From Edaphocola aurantiacus (GTDB lineage: Bacteria; Bacteroidota; Bacteroidia; Chitinophagales; Chitinophagaceae), in the NCBI RefSeq assembly GCF_019797745.1, contig NZ_VOSI01000002.1, forward strand, positions 434,001-498,000: a stretch of 64,000 bases of DNA, given 5' to 3'. Numbering within the stretch: position 1 is the stretch's first letter; every line of letters begins with the position of its first letter. Positions 44,163-52,185 of the stretch are shown in pieces. The position numbers and the translations under genes are program-made. The notes under the pieces were generated by a model that was given only the letters and a program-made list of their open reading frames with translations, did not search any database and was not told where the DNA came from.

Positions 44163-45878
44163 CTAATAAATATCATATATCCTTCTGCTGATATTCCATC
44201 TCAGACCGGCATACAGAAATAAATTGTTTCCGGAAGAAATACCACCACTGTTTTTACGGAAATAATTACCTCCTGCTTCAACATAAATGTTGGGACGTAT
44301 TTCGTACGCTGCATTCAGATTTCCGAATATTCCTTTTTCTACAATGCCGCTAAACATCGGGTAGCTGTCCCCCGCCATACGCTGATCTGATAATCCGTAT
44401 ATGCCGTTTCCGATCTGCGCGCTATCCGCCCCTCTTTTAGATACAATGGCACGCGCTGTAATATTAAGTCTTGGTACCGGCTGGTATCTGAGCTGGACAA
44501 TCAGTTCAGCATAATTATTCCCCATAGGATGTGCCAGAGGCTGATTGTAATGGGTAAAGCTGGTTATGCTGTCTTCCTGCGCCATATAGGTGAACGGACG
44601 GATGATATTAAACTCGGCCTGTGCATCCAGGTTAGGCACTCCGGCCACATTGAAATATTTTACACCCAGTTGGGCTGCATACTGGTTCTTCCAGGAGGCA
44701 CTACCCAGGGCCGACCAGTCGGCACGATCTATGTATAACTGTCCGTATAGTTGCAGACCACTTAAAGGCAAAACCTTGAACTGTAATCCCCACGCATTAT
44801 TATTAACCGTATTGCCTATGCCCATTTGTTTCGCCAGGCTCTGATAACCAATTACGGGTACAATCATTTCTACCGGCACCCCTGTCTGTTTCGCAAACAC
44901 TGTGCTTTCGAAAATACCCACATTCAACCAATGGTTGGGTGTATAATTCAATTGGTGAATACTAGCATACTTCCGCGGTAACAATCCATCTCCACTTAAG
45001 AGCACTGTATTATTTGACACCAGTTCTGTATACAGGTTTTCATATGAAAAGTCTCCCCACTGGCTGCGCAAACGCAGGAAGGTAGCAGGTGCAGTTGAAT
45101 TGGATATGACCAGGCTCCTGATCCCGTAACCGATCTGGTTACGGTCGTAGCCAAAGGTGAGTCCGACATGATCTCTCCACAAAGCAAAATCAATATAGCC
45201 TCTTGCCAGGAAGAAATCATAATTATTACCATTCTTTACACTGTAATGCTCTCCGGGAAACTGTCCCCTGTGGCGGGTTGCCCACTCATCTATGTACGCA
45301 GGAACCTTTTCCTGATTATCGGCCAGCATGGTATAAAAGCCTACCCTGTCTGCTATACGGCCGCGCACTTCTACCCCTCTTGTATTGATAGAACGGAAAC
45401 CGCCGTCTTTTTCATAACCGCCCTGCAGATATAAAACAGGGTTTACCACCATGAAGAAGTCATCTTTATCAATATGCAGCAGATCCGGTTGTTTTTTATA
45501 AAAATAACGGAGGACCGGACGCCTAGATTCTATGGCTCCGCCCTCTCCTGAAGAATTGGTATACCATTCTCCGCTGATGGAAATAGCCCTGCCTATATTA
45601 TAGGCATCTATATCATTAACGACAAGGCCACGTGTGCGGCTCGCGCGCTGCACTTCGGCAAGGAAGTCGACTACATCTTTCCGCGAATAGGGTTTAGAAG
45701 CAGTATTGAAAGCAGAGATAAGGTAGCCAGAACGGGTTTCCAGCCGGTCTACCAGATCATACTCTTCAGATCCATAATTGATATAGGTATTCTGTGCGGC
45801 AACAGGTATTGCTGTAGCGCACAGTCCGAGCAACATTGCGGCTGCACGTAAGGTGTATGTAGTTTTTAGTAAGGCCAT
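44163..45878 (-). CDS. Outer-membrane beta-barrel protein, Wzi (capsule assembly)-like
   Basis: 571 residues from the ATG at 45878 (MALLKTTYTLRAAAM); an upstream Met at 45911 adds eleven residues without improving the signal peptide, which ends near VAAQN. The body is a long series of amphipathic strands with aromatic girdles (FFMVVNPVLYLQGGYE, NYDFFLARGYIDFALW, GLTFGYDRNQIG) and a C-terminal aromatic-basic end (RWNISRRIYDIY). This matches Wzi-type outer-membrane barrels that anchor capsule or exopolysaccharide in Gram-negatives. No capsule genes are near, so the assignment to Wzi is moderate. Confidence 0.72.
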   Translation of the reverse strand: MALLKTTYTLRAAAMLLGLCATAIPVAAQNTYINYGSEEYDLVDRLETRSGYLISAFNTASKPYSRKDVVDFLAEVQRASRTRGLVVNDIDAYNIGRAISISGEWYTNSSGEGGAIESRRPVLRYFYKKQPDLLHIDKDDFFMVVNPVLYLQGGYEKDGGFRSINTRGVEVRGRIADRVGFYTMLADNQEKVPAYIDEWATRHRGQFPGEHYSVKNGNNYDFFLARGYIDFALWRDHVGLTFGYDRNQIGYGIRSLVISNSTAPATFLRLRSQWGDFSYENLYTELVSNNTVLLSGDGLLPRKYASIHQLNYTPNHWLNVGIFESTVFAKQTGVPVEMIVPVIGYQSLAKQMGIGNTVNNNAWGLQFKVLPLSGLQLYGQLYIDRADWSALGSASWKNQYAAQLGVKYFNVAGVPNLDAQAEFNIIRPFTYMAQEDSITSFTHYNQPLAHPMGNNYAELIVQLRYQPVPRLNITARAIVSKRGADSAQIGNGIYGLSDQRMAGDSYPMFSGIVEKGIFGNLNAAYEIRPNIYVEAGGNYFRKNSGGISSGNNLFLYAGLRWNISRRIYDIY

Positions 45879-45908
45879 AGTATCGATTTGAAACACTGAA
45901 GCGACACA

Positions 45909-45916
45909 CAAAAGTA
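45909..45916 (-). promoter_or_regulatory. -7 promoter box of the Wzi-like gene
   Basis: Minus-strand TACTTTTG fits TAnnTTTG, 30 bases before the chosen ATG at 45878. This position supports that start over 45911, which the box would nearly abut. Confidence 0.45.
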
Positions 45917-46010
45917 TCTAAAATATATGGAATGTCATCGGGTCTGCTCATACATGCGAATACAGCACTTTATTTTACAAAAAGACAAACTCCATTCTGG
46001 AGATATACCC

Positions 46011-46018
46011 TATTTTTG
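46011..46018 (+). promoter_or_regulatory. -7 promoter box of apbE
   Basis: TATTTTTG fits TAnnTTTG and ends only 5 bases before the ATG, so the apbE transcript may be leaderless or nearly so. Confidence 0.45.
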
Positions 46019-46023
46019 AACAG

Positions 46024-46947
46024 ATGAAGGTGTATACCAGAGTAGAAAAACTGATGGGTTCTGTTTTTACCCTTGGCATTGCAGCAGCCTCCGATAGTCA
46101 GGCTGCCCAACTGCTGGATATGGGCATTGCAGAAATCAGGCGTATTGAAGATATACTTTCTGAGTTTAAGCCTGATTCAGAAACCAGTCTGATCAACAGA
46201 TCTGTGCCAGGTAAGCCTGTAACCGTTTCTGCAGAATGCTTTGCCATCATCAAACGATCGCTGGATATGGCGAAACTTACCAAAGGTGACTTTGATATTA
46301 CTGTAGGTCCTTTAAAAAAATTATACCGTTTTAAGAATACTGCTTTTGCAATGCCTACCCCCGAGGAGATAAGGAGCACTTTACAAACGATCGGACATAC
46401 AAAGATCCTTACAGATGAAGCTGCACAGACTGTTGGTTTTATCGCAGAAGGAATGCAGATCAGTTTTGCAGCAATCGGAAAGGGATATGCTGCAGACCGG
46501 GTAAAGATGCTGTGGAAAAATGCAGGTGTAATATCGGGATATATCAATGCCAGTGGAGATCTTTGTGCTTTTGGCCACAAGCCGGACGGTCAACCCTGGA
46601 CTGTAGGTATTGCAAACCCCGATAATCCTGCAGAGATATTATTATACATACCGCTGAAAGATGCGGCTGTAGCTACCTCCGGCGATTATGAACAGCATTT
46701 TATACATGATGGTAGACGATACAGTCATAATATTGATCCGCATAGTGGTCTGCCCATATCCGGCATTAAAAGTGTAAGCGTCTTTTCTCCTGCAGCAGAA
46801 TTGTCTGATGCCCTGGCTACGGCCGTTTATGTAAAGGGTATATCTAAAGGAATGGATTTTATTAATCAATTACCCCATACCCATTGCCTCATCATTGATG
46901 AATATAATACCATTCATACTTCTACCGAGCTGAATCTTTCCATATAA
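46024..46947 (+). CDS. apbE: FAD:protein FMN transferase (ApbE)
   Basis: Transfers FMN from FAD to a Thr/Ser of secreted or membrane redox proteins, with Mg2+. The 307 residues have MGSVFTLGI, the EDILSEFKPDSETSLINR motif, FDITVGPL, FAAIGKGYAADRV, NASGDLCAFG, the HNIDPHSGLP loop and DALATAVYVKG, which includes the Mg-site Asp. No signal peptide or lipobox is evident; many Bacteroidota ApbE are lipoproteins, so a cytoplasmic face is possible. DUF4266 and DUF3570 genes follow on the same strand at 47441 and 47678. The 3' end overlaps a convergent lipoprotein gene by 26 bases. Confidence 0.93.
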   Translation: MKVYTRVEKLMGSVFTLGIAAASDSQAAQLLDMGIAEIRRIEDILSEFKPDSETSLINRSVPGKPVTVSAECFAIIKRSLDMAKLTKGDFDITVGPLKKLYRFKNTAFAMPTPEEIRSTLQTIGHTKILTDEAAQTVGFIAEGMQISFAAIGKGYAADRVKMLWKNAGVISGYINASGDLCAFGHKPDGQPWTVGIANPDNPAEILLYIPLKDAAVATSGDYEQHFIHDGRRYSHNIDPHSGLPISGIKSVSVFSPAAELSDALATAVYVKGISKGMDFINQLPHTHCLIIDEYNTIHTSTELNLSI

Positions 46948-47350
46948 TCTTTTCCCAACTTTCAATATAAAATACCGGAGCTGTAGCCTGATAGCGAAGG
47001 GTATCATAGCCAATCAGCTTACCCTTCACCCTGTAACCATAAGTACTGGATTCAAATAGCCAGGAGCTATTGTCTGAAAGATCGTCCGGAAACATGCCGG
47101 TAATGATGATATCCCGACGCAGCGTATCTCCGAAAAGAGAAACTAGATCTTTAGGCACAAGTGCATATCCGCTATCAATAAAGGCATCAAAACAATCTGT
47201 GCAATCCTCAAGATTCACATTGATCACAAAAGAAGGTTCGTCTTTTCGCTGGACATGCCATTGCTCCCAGGTAGGATTCTTGGTATACTGATAAGTACAG
47301 CCACTGATCATCAGCATTACAGCCAGAAGTAATTTTAGTCTATGTCTCAT
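46922..47350 (-). CDS. Small lipoprotein of unknown function
   Basis: 142 residues with signal peptide and lipobox MISGC. The mature domain has one Cys pair (EDCTDCFDAF), then DSGYALVPKDL and the strand-rich YGYRVKGKLIGYDTLRY. No family was recognised. It is convergent with apbE, overlapping its last 26 bases, and sits between apbE and DUF4266 on the opposite strand, which interrupts what would otherwise be a three-gene unit. The strong signal peptide and codon-like composition support it as a real gene. Confidence 0.65.
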   Translation of the reverse strand: MRHRLKLLLAVMLMISGCTYQYTKNPTWEQWHVQRKDEPSFVINVNLEDCTDCFDAFIDSGYALVPKDLVSLFGDTLRRDIIITGMFPDDLSDNSSWLFESSTYGYRVKGKLIGYDTLRYQATAPVFYIESWEKIIWKDSAR

Positions 47351-47440
47351 CAGGATATAATATTACTAAGTTTTACCCGGTAATTCATTTGCATTACCTA
47401 ATTTAGATAACCTGTAGGATAATTGTATTTTATTTATTTT

Positions 47441-47665
47441 ATGAAGAGTATATATACCACATATACAATACTGGGGCTATCAATTTTGTTGCTGTTTGCT
47501 TCCTGTAAAACGGTAAAGCCTTATGAGCGGCAATTTGTCAACGATACAGAAATGCAGATGGGCGATGATGCCGGGAACCGTTTTAATCACTATGTACACT
47601 CGATTCGTGAAGGTGCTGTTCCGGCCAATGGCCCGAAAGGCAGCGGGGGCTGCGGTTGTAACTAA
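47441..47665 (+). CDS. DUF4266 small lipoprotein
   Basis: 74-residue lipoprotein, start ATG at 47441; an upstream TTG frame was rejected. After lipobox FASC it reads KTVKPYERQFVND, EMQMGDDA, then an HYVHSIREGAVPANG segment and ends GSGGCGCN. The KPYER start, EGA and terminal GGCGCN are the DUF4266 signature. It is usually found next to ApbE and a DUF3570 barrel, as here; the DUF3570 gene starts 12 bases downstream. The C-terminal CGC may be a metal or flavin-linked site, which is inference only. Confidence 0.88.
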   Translation: MKSIYTTYTILGLSILLLFASCKTVKPYERQFVNDTEMQMGDDAGNRFNHYVHSIREGAVPANGPKGSGGCGCN

Positions 47666-47677
47666 TCTTATTGCAAC

Positions 47678-48880
47678 ATGAACAAACAATTAATCGTGCT
47701 GGGTAGTATTGCATTATGCAGCCATAATCTTAGTGCACAGGATACAAAGGAGCAAGATACTGTTGATCAGAGTGATATTGAACTGGTGTATAACCATTAC
47801 ATCCAGGATGGCAATCACTCTGCGGTAACAGGTGGTACCGGTACGGAAGCCCTCACAGTGTATGGTCCTTCTGTTAATATTAAACGCAGCCGGAAAAATA
47901 ATATCCTCACTTTTAATGTGGGTACGGATATCATTAGTTCTGCCTCTACGGATAATATTGATTTTGTAAAATCTTCGGCCTCTTATACAGATATTCATGG
48001 TTATACGTACGGTGTGCTGGAACATAAGTTCCGCAATGGTTTTAACCTGTATGGCGGTATGGGTTTTTCTATAGAGAGCGACTACTTCTCTTACAGCGGC
48101 CGGCTGGGATTTTCGAAAGAGGATGTAAAAAAACAGCGTAGTTATTTCGCAGAAATACAGGCCTTCAATGATGATCTGCGCTGGGGCCGTATCAATGAAA
48201 ATTATTATAAAGCGGTAAAACTGATTTACCCGGAAGAGCTGCGCTACCGGGAATGGTATGACGGATATAAACGATATTCTTACAATTTCAAAGCAGGCTT
48301 TACCCAGATTGTGGATAAGCGCAATGTAATTGGCATCTACCCGGAACTGATCTGGCAACAGGGCCTGTTATCCACACCATTTCACCGGGTATATTTTACC
48401 AACGGACAGGTCATGGTGGAGCAGCTACCGGAGCAAAGGCTGAAGGCCAGCCTGGGACTGAAATGGAATCGCTTTACCGGTGGCAGAACCGTATTAAAAC
48501 AAAGCATTAATGCGTATACAGACAATTTTGGTATTCACGCACTGGCACTGGAACAGGAGACGGCCATAAAACTGAACCGGGTACTGACGATACTACCCAA
48601 TGCCCGCTTTTATACCCAGAGTACTTCTGATTATTTTAAACCATATAAGCAGCACGATATTTCGGATCAGCATTATACCTCCGATTATGATTATTCGCGT
48701 TTCTATAGTTACAGCGTGGGCATGGGTTTCCGCTATAATCCTTTCAAAACACTGAACAGGCATTTCCTGTTTAAAGGAATGACCCTGCGGTATAATTATT
48801 ATCAGCGCAGCGATGGTTTATGGTCACATATACTTTCGGCTTCGTTTCAGTCGGTTTTTACACGCAATACCAAAAAGTAA
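47678..48880 (+). CDS. DUF3570 family outer-membrane beta-barrel protein
   Basis: 400 residues with a signal peptide ending near LSAQ. The block DGNHSAVTGGTGTEALTVYGP, ISSASTDNIDFV and SYTDIHGY is the DUF3570 N-terminal signature. The rest alternates aromatic strands such as FNLYGGMGFSIESDYFSY and KGMTLRYNYYQRSD, as in an outer-membrane barrel. The family has no assigned biochemical function. It is translationally close to DUF4266 (12-base gap) and is the last gene of that unit; its stop is directly followed by the ada operator-like box. Confidence 0.88.
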   Translation: MNKQLIVLGSIALCSHNLSAQDTKEQDTVDQSDIELVYNHYIQDGNHSAVTGGTGTEALTVYGPSVNIKRSRKNNILTFNVGTDIISSASTDNIDFVKSSASYTDIHGYTYGVLEHKFRNGFNLYGGMGFSIESDYFSYSGRLGFSKEDVKKQRSYFAEIQAFNDDLRWGRINENYYKAVKLIYPEELRYREWYDGYKRYSYNFKAGFTQIVDKRNVIGIYPELIWQQGLLSTPFHRVYFTNGQVMVEQLPEQRLKASLGLKWNRFTGGRTVLKQSINAYTDNFGIHALALEQETAIKLNRVLTILPNARFYTQSTSDYFKPYKQHDISDQHYTSDYDYSRFYSYSVGMGFRYNPFKTLNRHFLFKGMTLRYNYYQRSDGLWSHILSASFQSVFTRNTKK

Positions 48881-48928
48881 ATACCGCAATTTCCGGATTG
48901 TGCAAGCCGGCTTATTTTCAGAATTTTG
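48881..48928 (+). promoter_or_regulatory. Putative Ada-type operator and promoter upstream of the ada-like gene
   Basis: A 29-base box (48881-48909) shares 26 positions with the alkB upstream region at 51321-51349. Its ATTG at 48897-48900 is followed after 20 bases by GAATTTTG at 48921, a near -7 box at exactly the same offset as in alkB. The conserved box covers and precedes the -33 region, as expected for an activator site. Confidence 0.6.
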
Positions 48929-48944
48929 TACTAAATATTTAACG

Positions 48945-49805
48945 ATGCAAACTTCTTCTGACCATACCCAATCAAGCCTGGACTTTGAGCGTATCGCAGC
49001 TGCAATACGCTTTATCAATGCACACTTCCAGGAACAACCCGACCTGGAAACCATTGCAGAGCAAGTGCATATGAGTCCTTTTCACTTTCAGCGCATGTTC
49101 ACGGAATGGGCAGGCATCAGCCCTAAAAAATTCCTGCAGTACATCAGCCTCAATTATGCCAAGTCCTTATTGAAAGAAGATCCTGCACAGAGTCTTCTGG
49201 ATGTAAGTTTTGCTACAGGACTATCCAGCAGCAGCAGGCTGCATGATCTGTTCATAAAAATTGAGGGCATGAGTCCGGCGGTGTATAAGTCAGGGGGTAA
49301 CCAATTGCATATTGAATTTGATTTTTATCCCACACCTTTCGGACAGGTGATTATTGCCAATACCGATATTGGCATTTGCTACATGGCCTTTGAAGAAAAC
49401 TGGGAAAAGGCTATGAGTAAACTGCAGGCCTATTTTCCACATGCAACACTAGTCATGAAAAAAAATACTGTGCAGCAAAGCGCATTATCGGTTTTTACAT
49501 CAGATACTGTTCCGGAAACGCCGATACACCTGCATTTGAAAGGAACCGCATTTCAGCTCAAGGTCTGGGAGGCCTTATTAAAAATCCCGATGGGCACTGT
49601 AAGCACTTATGGAAAGCTGGCGCAAAACATTGATCAACCCAAGGCTGCACGTGCCGTGGGCACAGCCATTGGCTCAAATCCTGTTGCCTTCCTGATACCC
49701 TGCCATCGGGTAATACAGTCCAGTGGCCACTTCGGCGGTTATATGTGGGACCCGGTACGCAAAACAGCGCTCATTGGCTGGGAGCAGGCACAGGTGCATC
49801 AATAA
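48945..49805 (+). CDS. AraC-domain/methylated-DNA-protein-cysteine methyltransferase fusion (Ada-like)
   Basis: 286 residues from the ATG at 48945; the frame upstream overlaps the DUF3570 gene. Residues 10-110 are an AraC-type HTH pair (MSPFHFQRMFTEWAGISPKKFLQYI, ATGLSSSSRLHDLFIKIEGMSP). Residues 110-286 are an O6-alkylguanine-DNA methyltransferase with IPMGTVSTYG, AARAVGTAIGSNP and acceptor Cys253 in PCHRV. The N-terminal zinc-Cys domain of E. coli Ada, which senses methyl-phosphotriesters, is missing. Autoregulation would then depend on the Cys253 domain or on another signal. It may control itself and alkB. Confidence 0.92.
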   Translation: MQTSSDHTQSSLDFERIAAAIRFINAHFQEQPDLETIAEQVHMSPFHFQRMFTEWAGISPKKFLQYISLNYAKSLLKEDPAQSLLDVSFATGLSSSSRLHDLFIKIEGMSPAVYKSGGNQLHIEFDFYPTPFGQVIIANTDIGICYMAFEENWEKAMSKLQAYFPHATLVMKKNTVQQSALSVFTSDTVPETPIHLHLKGTAFQLKVWEALLKIPMGTVSTYGKLAQNIDQPKAARAVGTAIGSNPVAFLIPCHRVIQSSGHFGGYMWDPVRKTALIGWEQAQVHQ

Positions 49806-49869
49806 AATGTAAAGTAAAAAGTAAAAATTGAATATACGCTTTCAGCAAGCATACATAATTTTTCATTTG

Positions 49870-50270
49870 CTATTATGGTTTTGGATACCTTTTGCCTTGA
49901 TGCAAAAGGTATCGCCAAAAAATCAAGGCTGTATAAATCCCTGGCTAAAAATCAATGTGCCGGCCGGTCGCAAACCAGACTCGCTGCGCTCAGACAGTGG
50001 TTTCCGACTTTATCGACCGAGCCAATGATTTTATTAACGCCGGATTTATAAGGCCTTTCGAGCGATCTGTTCTGTATGGATCGCTTATTGTTTTCATCAC
50101 AGCGATAGCCATTTTGGAGTGGAGCTGCGATCGTTGAGCACCGAACGCATCACACGTTAAGCTCAGACGATCAATGCACGCAACGGTACAAAATGGCGGT
50201 GCTCCACAATCGCCTTGATGAAAACAAAGGCATTTTTGGTCCTTTTGTTGCCGGACAAAAGGACGAATAA
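49870..50270. other. Structured non-coding element (nested inverted repeats)
   Basis: This is the only stretch above 300 bases without a gene (49806-50370). It holds a 12-bp hairpin at 49884-49913 (loop cttgat), a 7-bp hairpin at 50061-50085, a long-range stem 50091-50106 with 50209-50224 (14 pairs around a 2x2 loop), an inner stem 50108-50116 with 50189-50197, and a 10-bp hairpin at 50239-50264 (loop tgccgg). No credible ORF crosses it. It could be a structured RNA or a dispersed repeat; orientation is unknown. Confidence 0.55.
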
Positions 50271-50298
50271 AATAAGTTGACTAAATGCGGATAGTCAA

Positions 50299-50359
50299 GA
50301 TAAATACATAAACGAATAAGCCCGCCGATGTGGCGGGCTTATTCGTTTATGTATTTATC
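50299..50359. terminator. Terminator of the SDR gene, 28-bp perfect arms
   Basis: Arms 50299-50326 and 50332-50359 are exact reverse complements (loop gatgt) with core aagcccgcc, 11 bases past the SDR stop on the minus strand. It is the longest perfect palindrome in the window. Confidence 0.85.
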
Positions 50360-50370
50360 CTGAATTTTAT

Positions 50371-51165
50371 CTAAACATTCCCGTAAGCATTAGATTGGCC
50401 ACCATCAATGGCAATCACCTGTCCGCTTACATATGAAGCATCATCACTCAGCAGAAAAACGACTACTTTAGCCACCTCTTCAGGCAGGCCCAGTCTTTTG
50501 GTCGGATTCGCTTTTGCATATTCTTTCTCCGCAGATTTCGGATCTGCTGCATTGACCTGTTTGAAGGCTTCTGCTACCATTGGTGTCAATATAGCACCCG
50601 GTGCAATAGCATTTGTGGTAATACCAAACTGACCATATTCCAGTGCCGCATTTTTAGTCATACCGGCTACCGCATGCTTGGTCGCTACATATGGGGTCTG
50701 GTTCATGACACCGCGTATACCGCCTACAGAAGCGACATTCACGATTCTGCCATAATTTTTTTCTTTCATTACCGGTATAATGTATTTCATACCGTAATAC
50801 ACACCCATCAGGTTAATATCTATTACTTTTTTAAACACGCCCAGGTCATAATCCGTCATAGGCGCCTGGCGCCCTTCTATACCAGCATTATTGTAAAAAC
50901 CATCTATAGTACCATAGATTGCTACGGTCTTATCTACATATTCTTTCACCTTAGCTTCATCTGATACATCTGCTACTACGCTCAGTATCTGTACCTCATT
51001 TCCAGCTTCTTTTCTGATCTCTTCTTCTGCTGCTGTTAATGCATCTGCATTATAATCTACTAATGTCAACTTTGCCCCTTCTTTTGCGGCTACGATAGCG
51101 GTCGCCAAACCTAAGCCCATACCGGCTCCGGTAATGACGATCACTTTGTCTGCTAATTTTTTCAT
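50371..51165 (-). CDS. Short-chain dehydrogenase/reductase (SDR) family oxidoreductase
   Basis: Classical SDR of 264 residues. The cofactor loop TGAGMGLG is at 12-19, an Asp at the end of strand two (LVDYNAD) favours NAD over NADP, NNAG is at 92-95, and the catalytic set is Ser146, Tyr159 and Lys163 (YVATK). The tail VSGQVIAIDGGQSNAYG is typical. The substrate (a secondary alcohol or ketone) cannot be read. It is monocistronic, divergent from alkB, and has a TAACTTTG -7 box on its side of the shared intergenic space. Confidence 0.93.
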   Translation of the reverse strand: MKKLADKVIVITGAGMGLGLATAIVAAKEGAKLTLVDYNADALTAAEEEIRKEAGNEVQILSVVADVSDEAKVKEYVDKTVAIYGTIDGFYNNAGIEGRQAPMTDYDLGVFKKVIDINLMGVYYGMKYIIPVMKEKNYGRIVNVASVGGIRGVMNQTPYVATKHAVAGMTKNAALEYGQFGITTNAIAPGAILTPMVAEAFKQVNAADPKSAEKEYAKANPTKRLGLPEEVAKVVVFLLSDDASYVSGQVIAIDGGQSNAYGNV

Positions 51166-51216
51166 CTGGAAAAATTTATTGAATTTAAAAATGCGGTGGA
51201 GGCTTTTTTAGATAGC

Positions 51217-51224
51217 CAAAGTTA
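51217..51224 (-). promoter_or_regulatory. -7 promoter box of the SDR gene
   Basis: Minus-strand TAACTTTG fits TAnnTTTG, 51 bases before the SDR ATG. Confidence 0.45.
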
Positions 51225-51320
51225 CCCATAAGCCAAACCGAAGACCCGGTTTTAACGTTAAGGCTTGTTTAAGATAATCCTTATATTTTCACAAATACTT
51301 GTACGTACATCTATTTTATT

Positions 51321-51368
51321 ATACCGCAAGTTCCGGATTGTGACAGCCGATACAATACCGTATTTTTG
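51321..51368 (+). promoter_or_regulatory. alkB promoter with Ada-type operator-like box
   Basis: The box 51321-51349 matches the one upstream of the ada-like gene at 26 of 29 bases, including the block ttccggattgtg. ATTG (51337-51340), a 20-base spacer and TATTTTTG (51361-51368) give a full Bacteroidota promoter. The ATG is 21 bases downstream. Confidence 0.65.
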
Positions 51369-51389
51369 TGCTGCATTATTGTCGATATT

Positions 51390-52013
51390 ATGAGCCAGCT
51401 CAACCTCTTTAGTTCTTCTGCCGATCAGCCGATCAACCTGCTTCCTTACGAGGGTTGTGTATTATATTATGGTCCGGTTATGTCTGCAAATGAGGCCGAT
51501 CGTTTTTACGAATTGCTGATGCAGACGGTGGACTGGAAAAATGATGAAGCAATCATTTTCGGTAAGAAGATTATGACCAAAAGGAAGGCAGCCTGGTACG
51601 GAGATCATTCGTTCTCTTACACCTACTCACAGGTAACCAAAACGGCATTACCCTGGAATGACCCGCTGCTGGAGTTGAAAGCAATGGTGGAAAAGATACT
51701 TGGCGTGACATTCAACTCCTGCCTGCTGAATCTATATCATGATGGTCAGGAAGGTATGGCATGGCATAGTGATGATGAGCGGGAACTGCAGAAAAACGGC
51801 ACCATAGCCTCGCTCAGTTTCGGAGCAGTACGCAAATTTGCATTTAAACATAAACAGACCAAAGAAACGGTAGCACTGGATCTGGCGCATGGCAGCCTGC
51901 TGGTGATGAAGGATATCACACAGACCTATTGGCTACATCGCTTGCCTCCTACAACAAAGGTATCCGCACCCCGGATTAACCTTACCTTCCGGATCATGAA
52001 TCATCCCGGTTAA
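51390..52013 (+). CDS. alkB: Alkylated DNA repair dioxygenase, AlkB family
   Basis: 2-oxoglutarate/Fe(II) dioxygenase that removes 1-methyladenine and 3-methylcytosine lesions oxidatively. From the ATG at 51390 it has 207 residues; the frame from 51366 would begin inside the promoter region. The substrate-lid motif KRKAAWYGD is at 64-72, NLYHDGQEGMAWHSDDE gives His126 and Asp128, HRLPP gives His183, and RINLTFR (195-201) binds 2-oxoglutarate. The layout is closer to ALKBH2/3-like bacterial AlkB than to E. coli AlkB. The upstream box links it to the ada-like gene. Confidence 0.94.
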   Translation: MSQLNLFSSSADQPINLLPYEGCVLYYGPVMSANEADRFYELLMQTVDWKNDEAIIFGKKIMTKRKAAWYGDHSFSYTYSQVTKTALPWNDPLLELKAMVEKILGVTFNSCLLNLYHDGQEGMAWHSDDERELQKNGTIASLSFGAVRKFAFKHKQTKETVALDLAHGSLLVMKDITQTYWLHRLPPTTKVSAPRINLTFRIMNHPG

Positions 52014-52185
52014 AAAATTTACCTGTTTTATATATACATTTTTATTGATTCCCCGTTATTACCTATATCCTTTTCCCGAACCGGGAGGAGAATGCTGTTT
52101 TCTTCCAGACCACGAAACAGGTGCTGATCGAAATACGGTATAATATACCCGATAGTACACCAGGTCATTGAAAACTGCATGGAAC

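Noticed and set aside
49806-50160. Two short ORFs (about 60 codons) in the gene-free stretch
   Set aside because: They overlap each other in different frames, lack start-region signals and cross the inverted-repeat arms; non-coding structure explains the region better.
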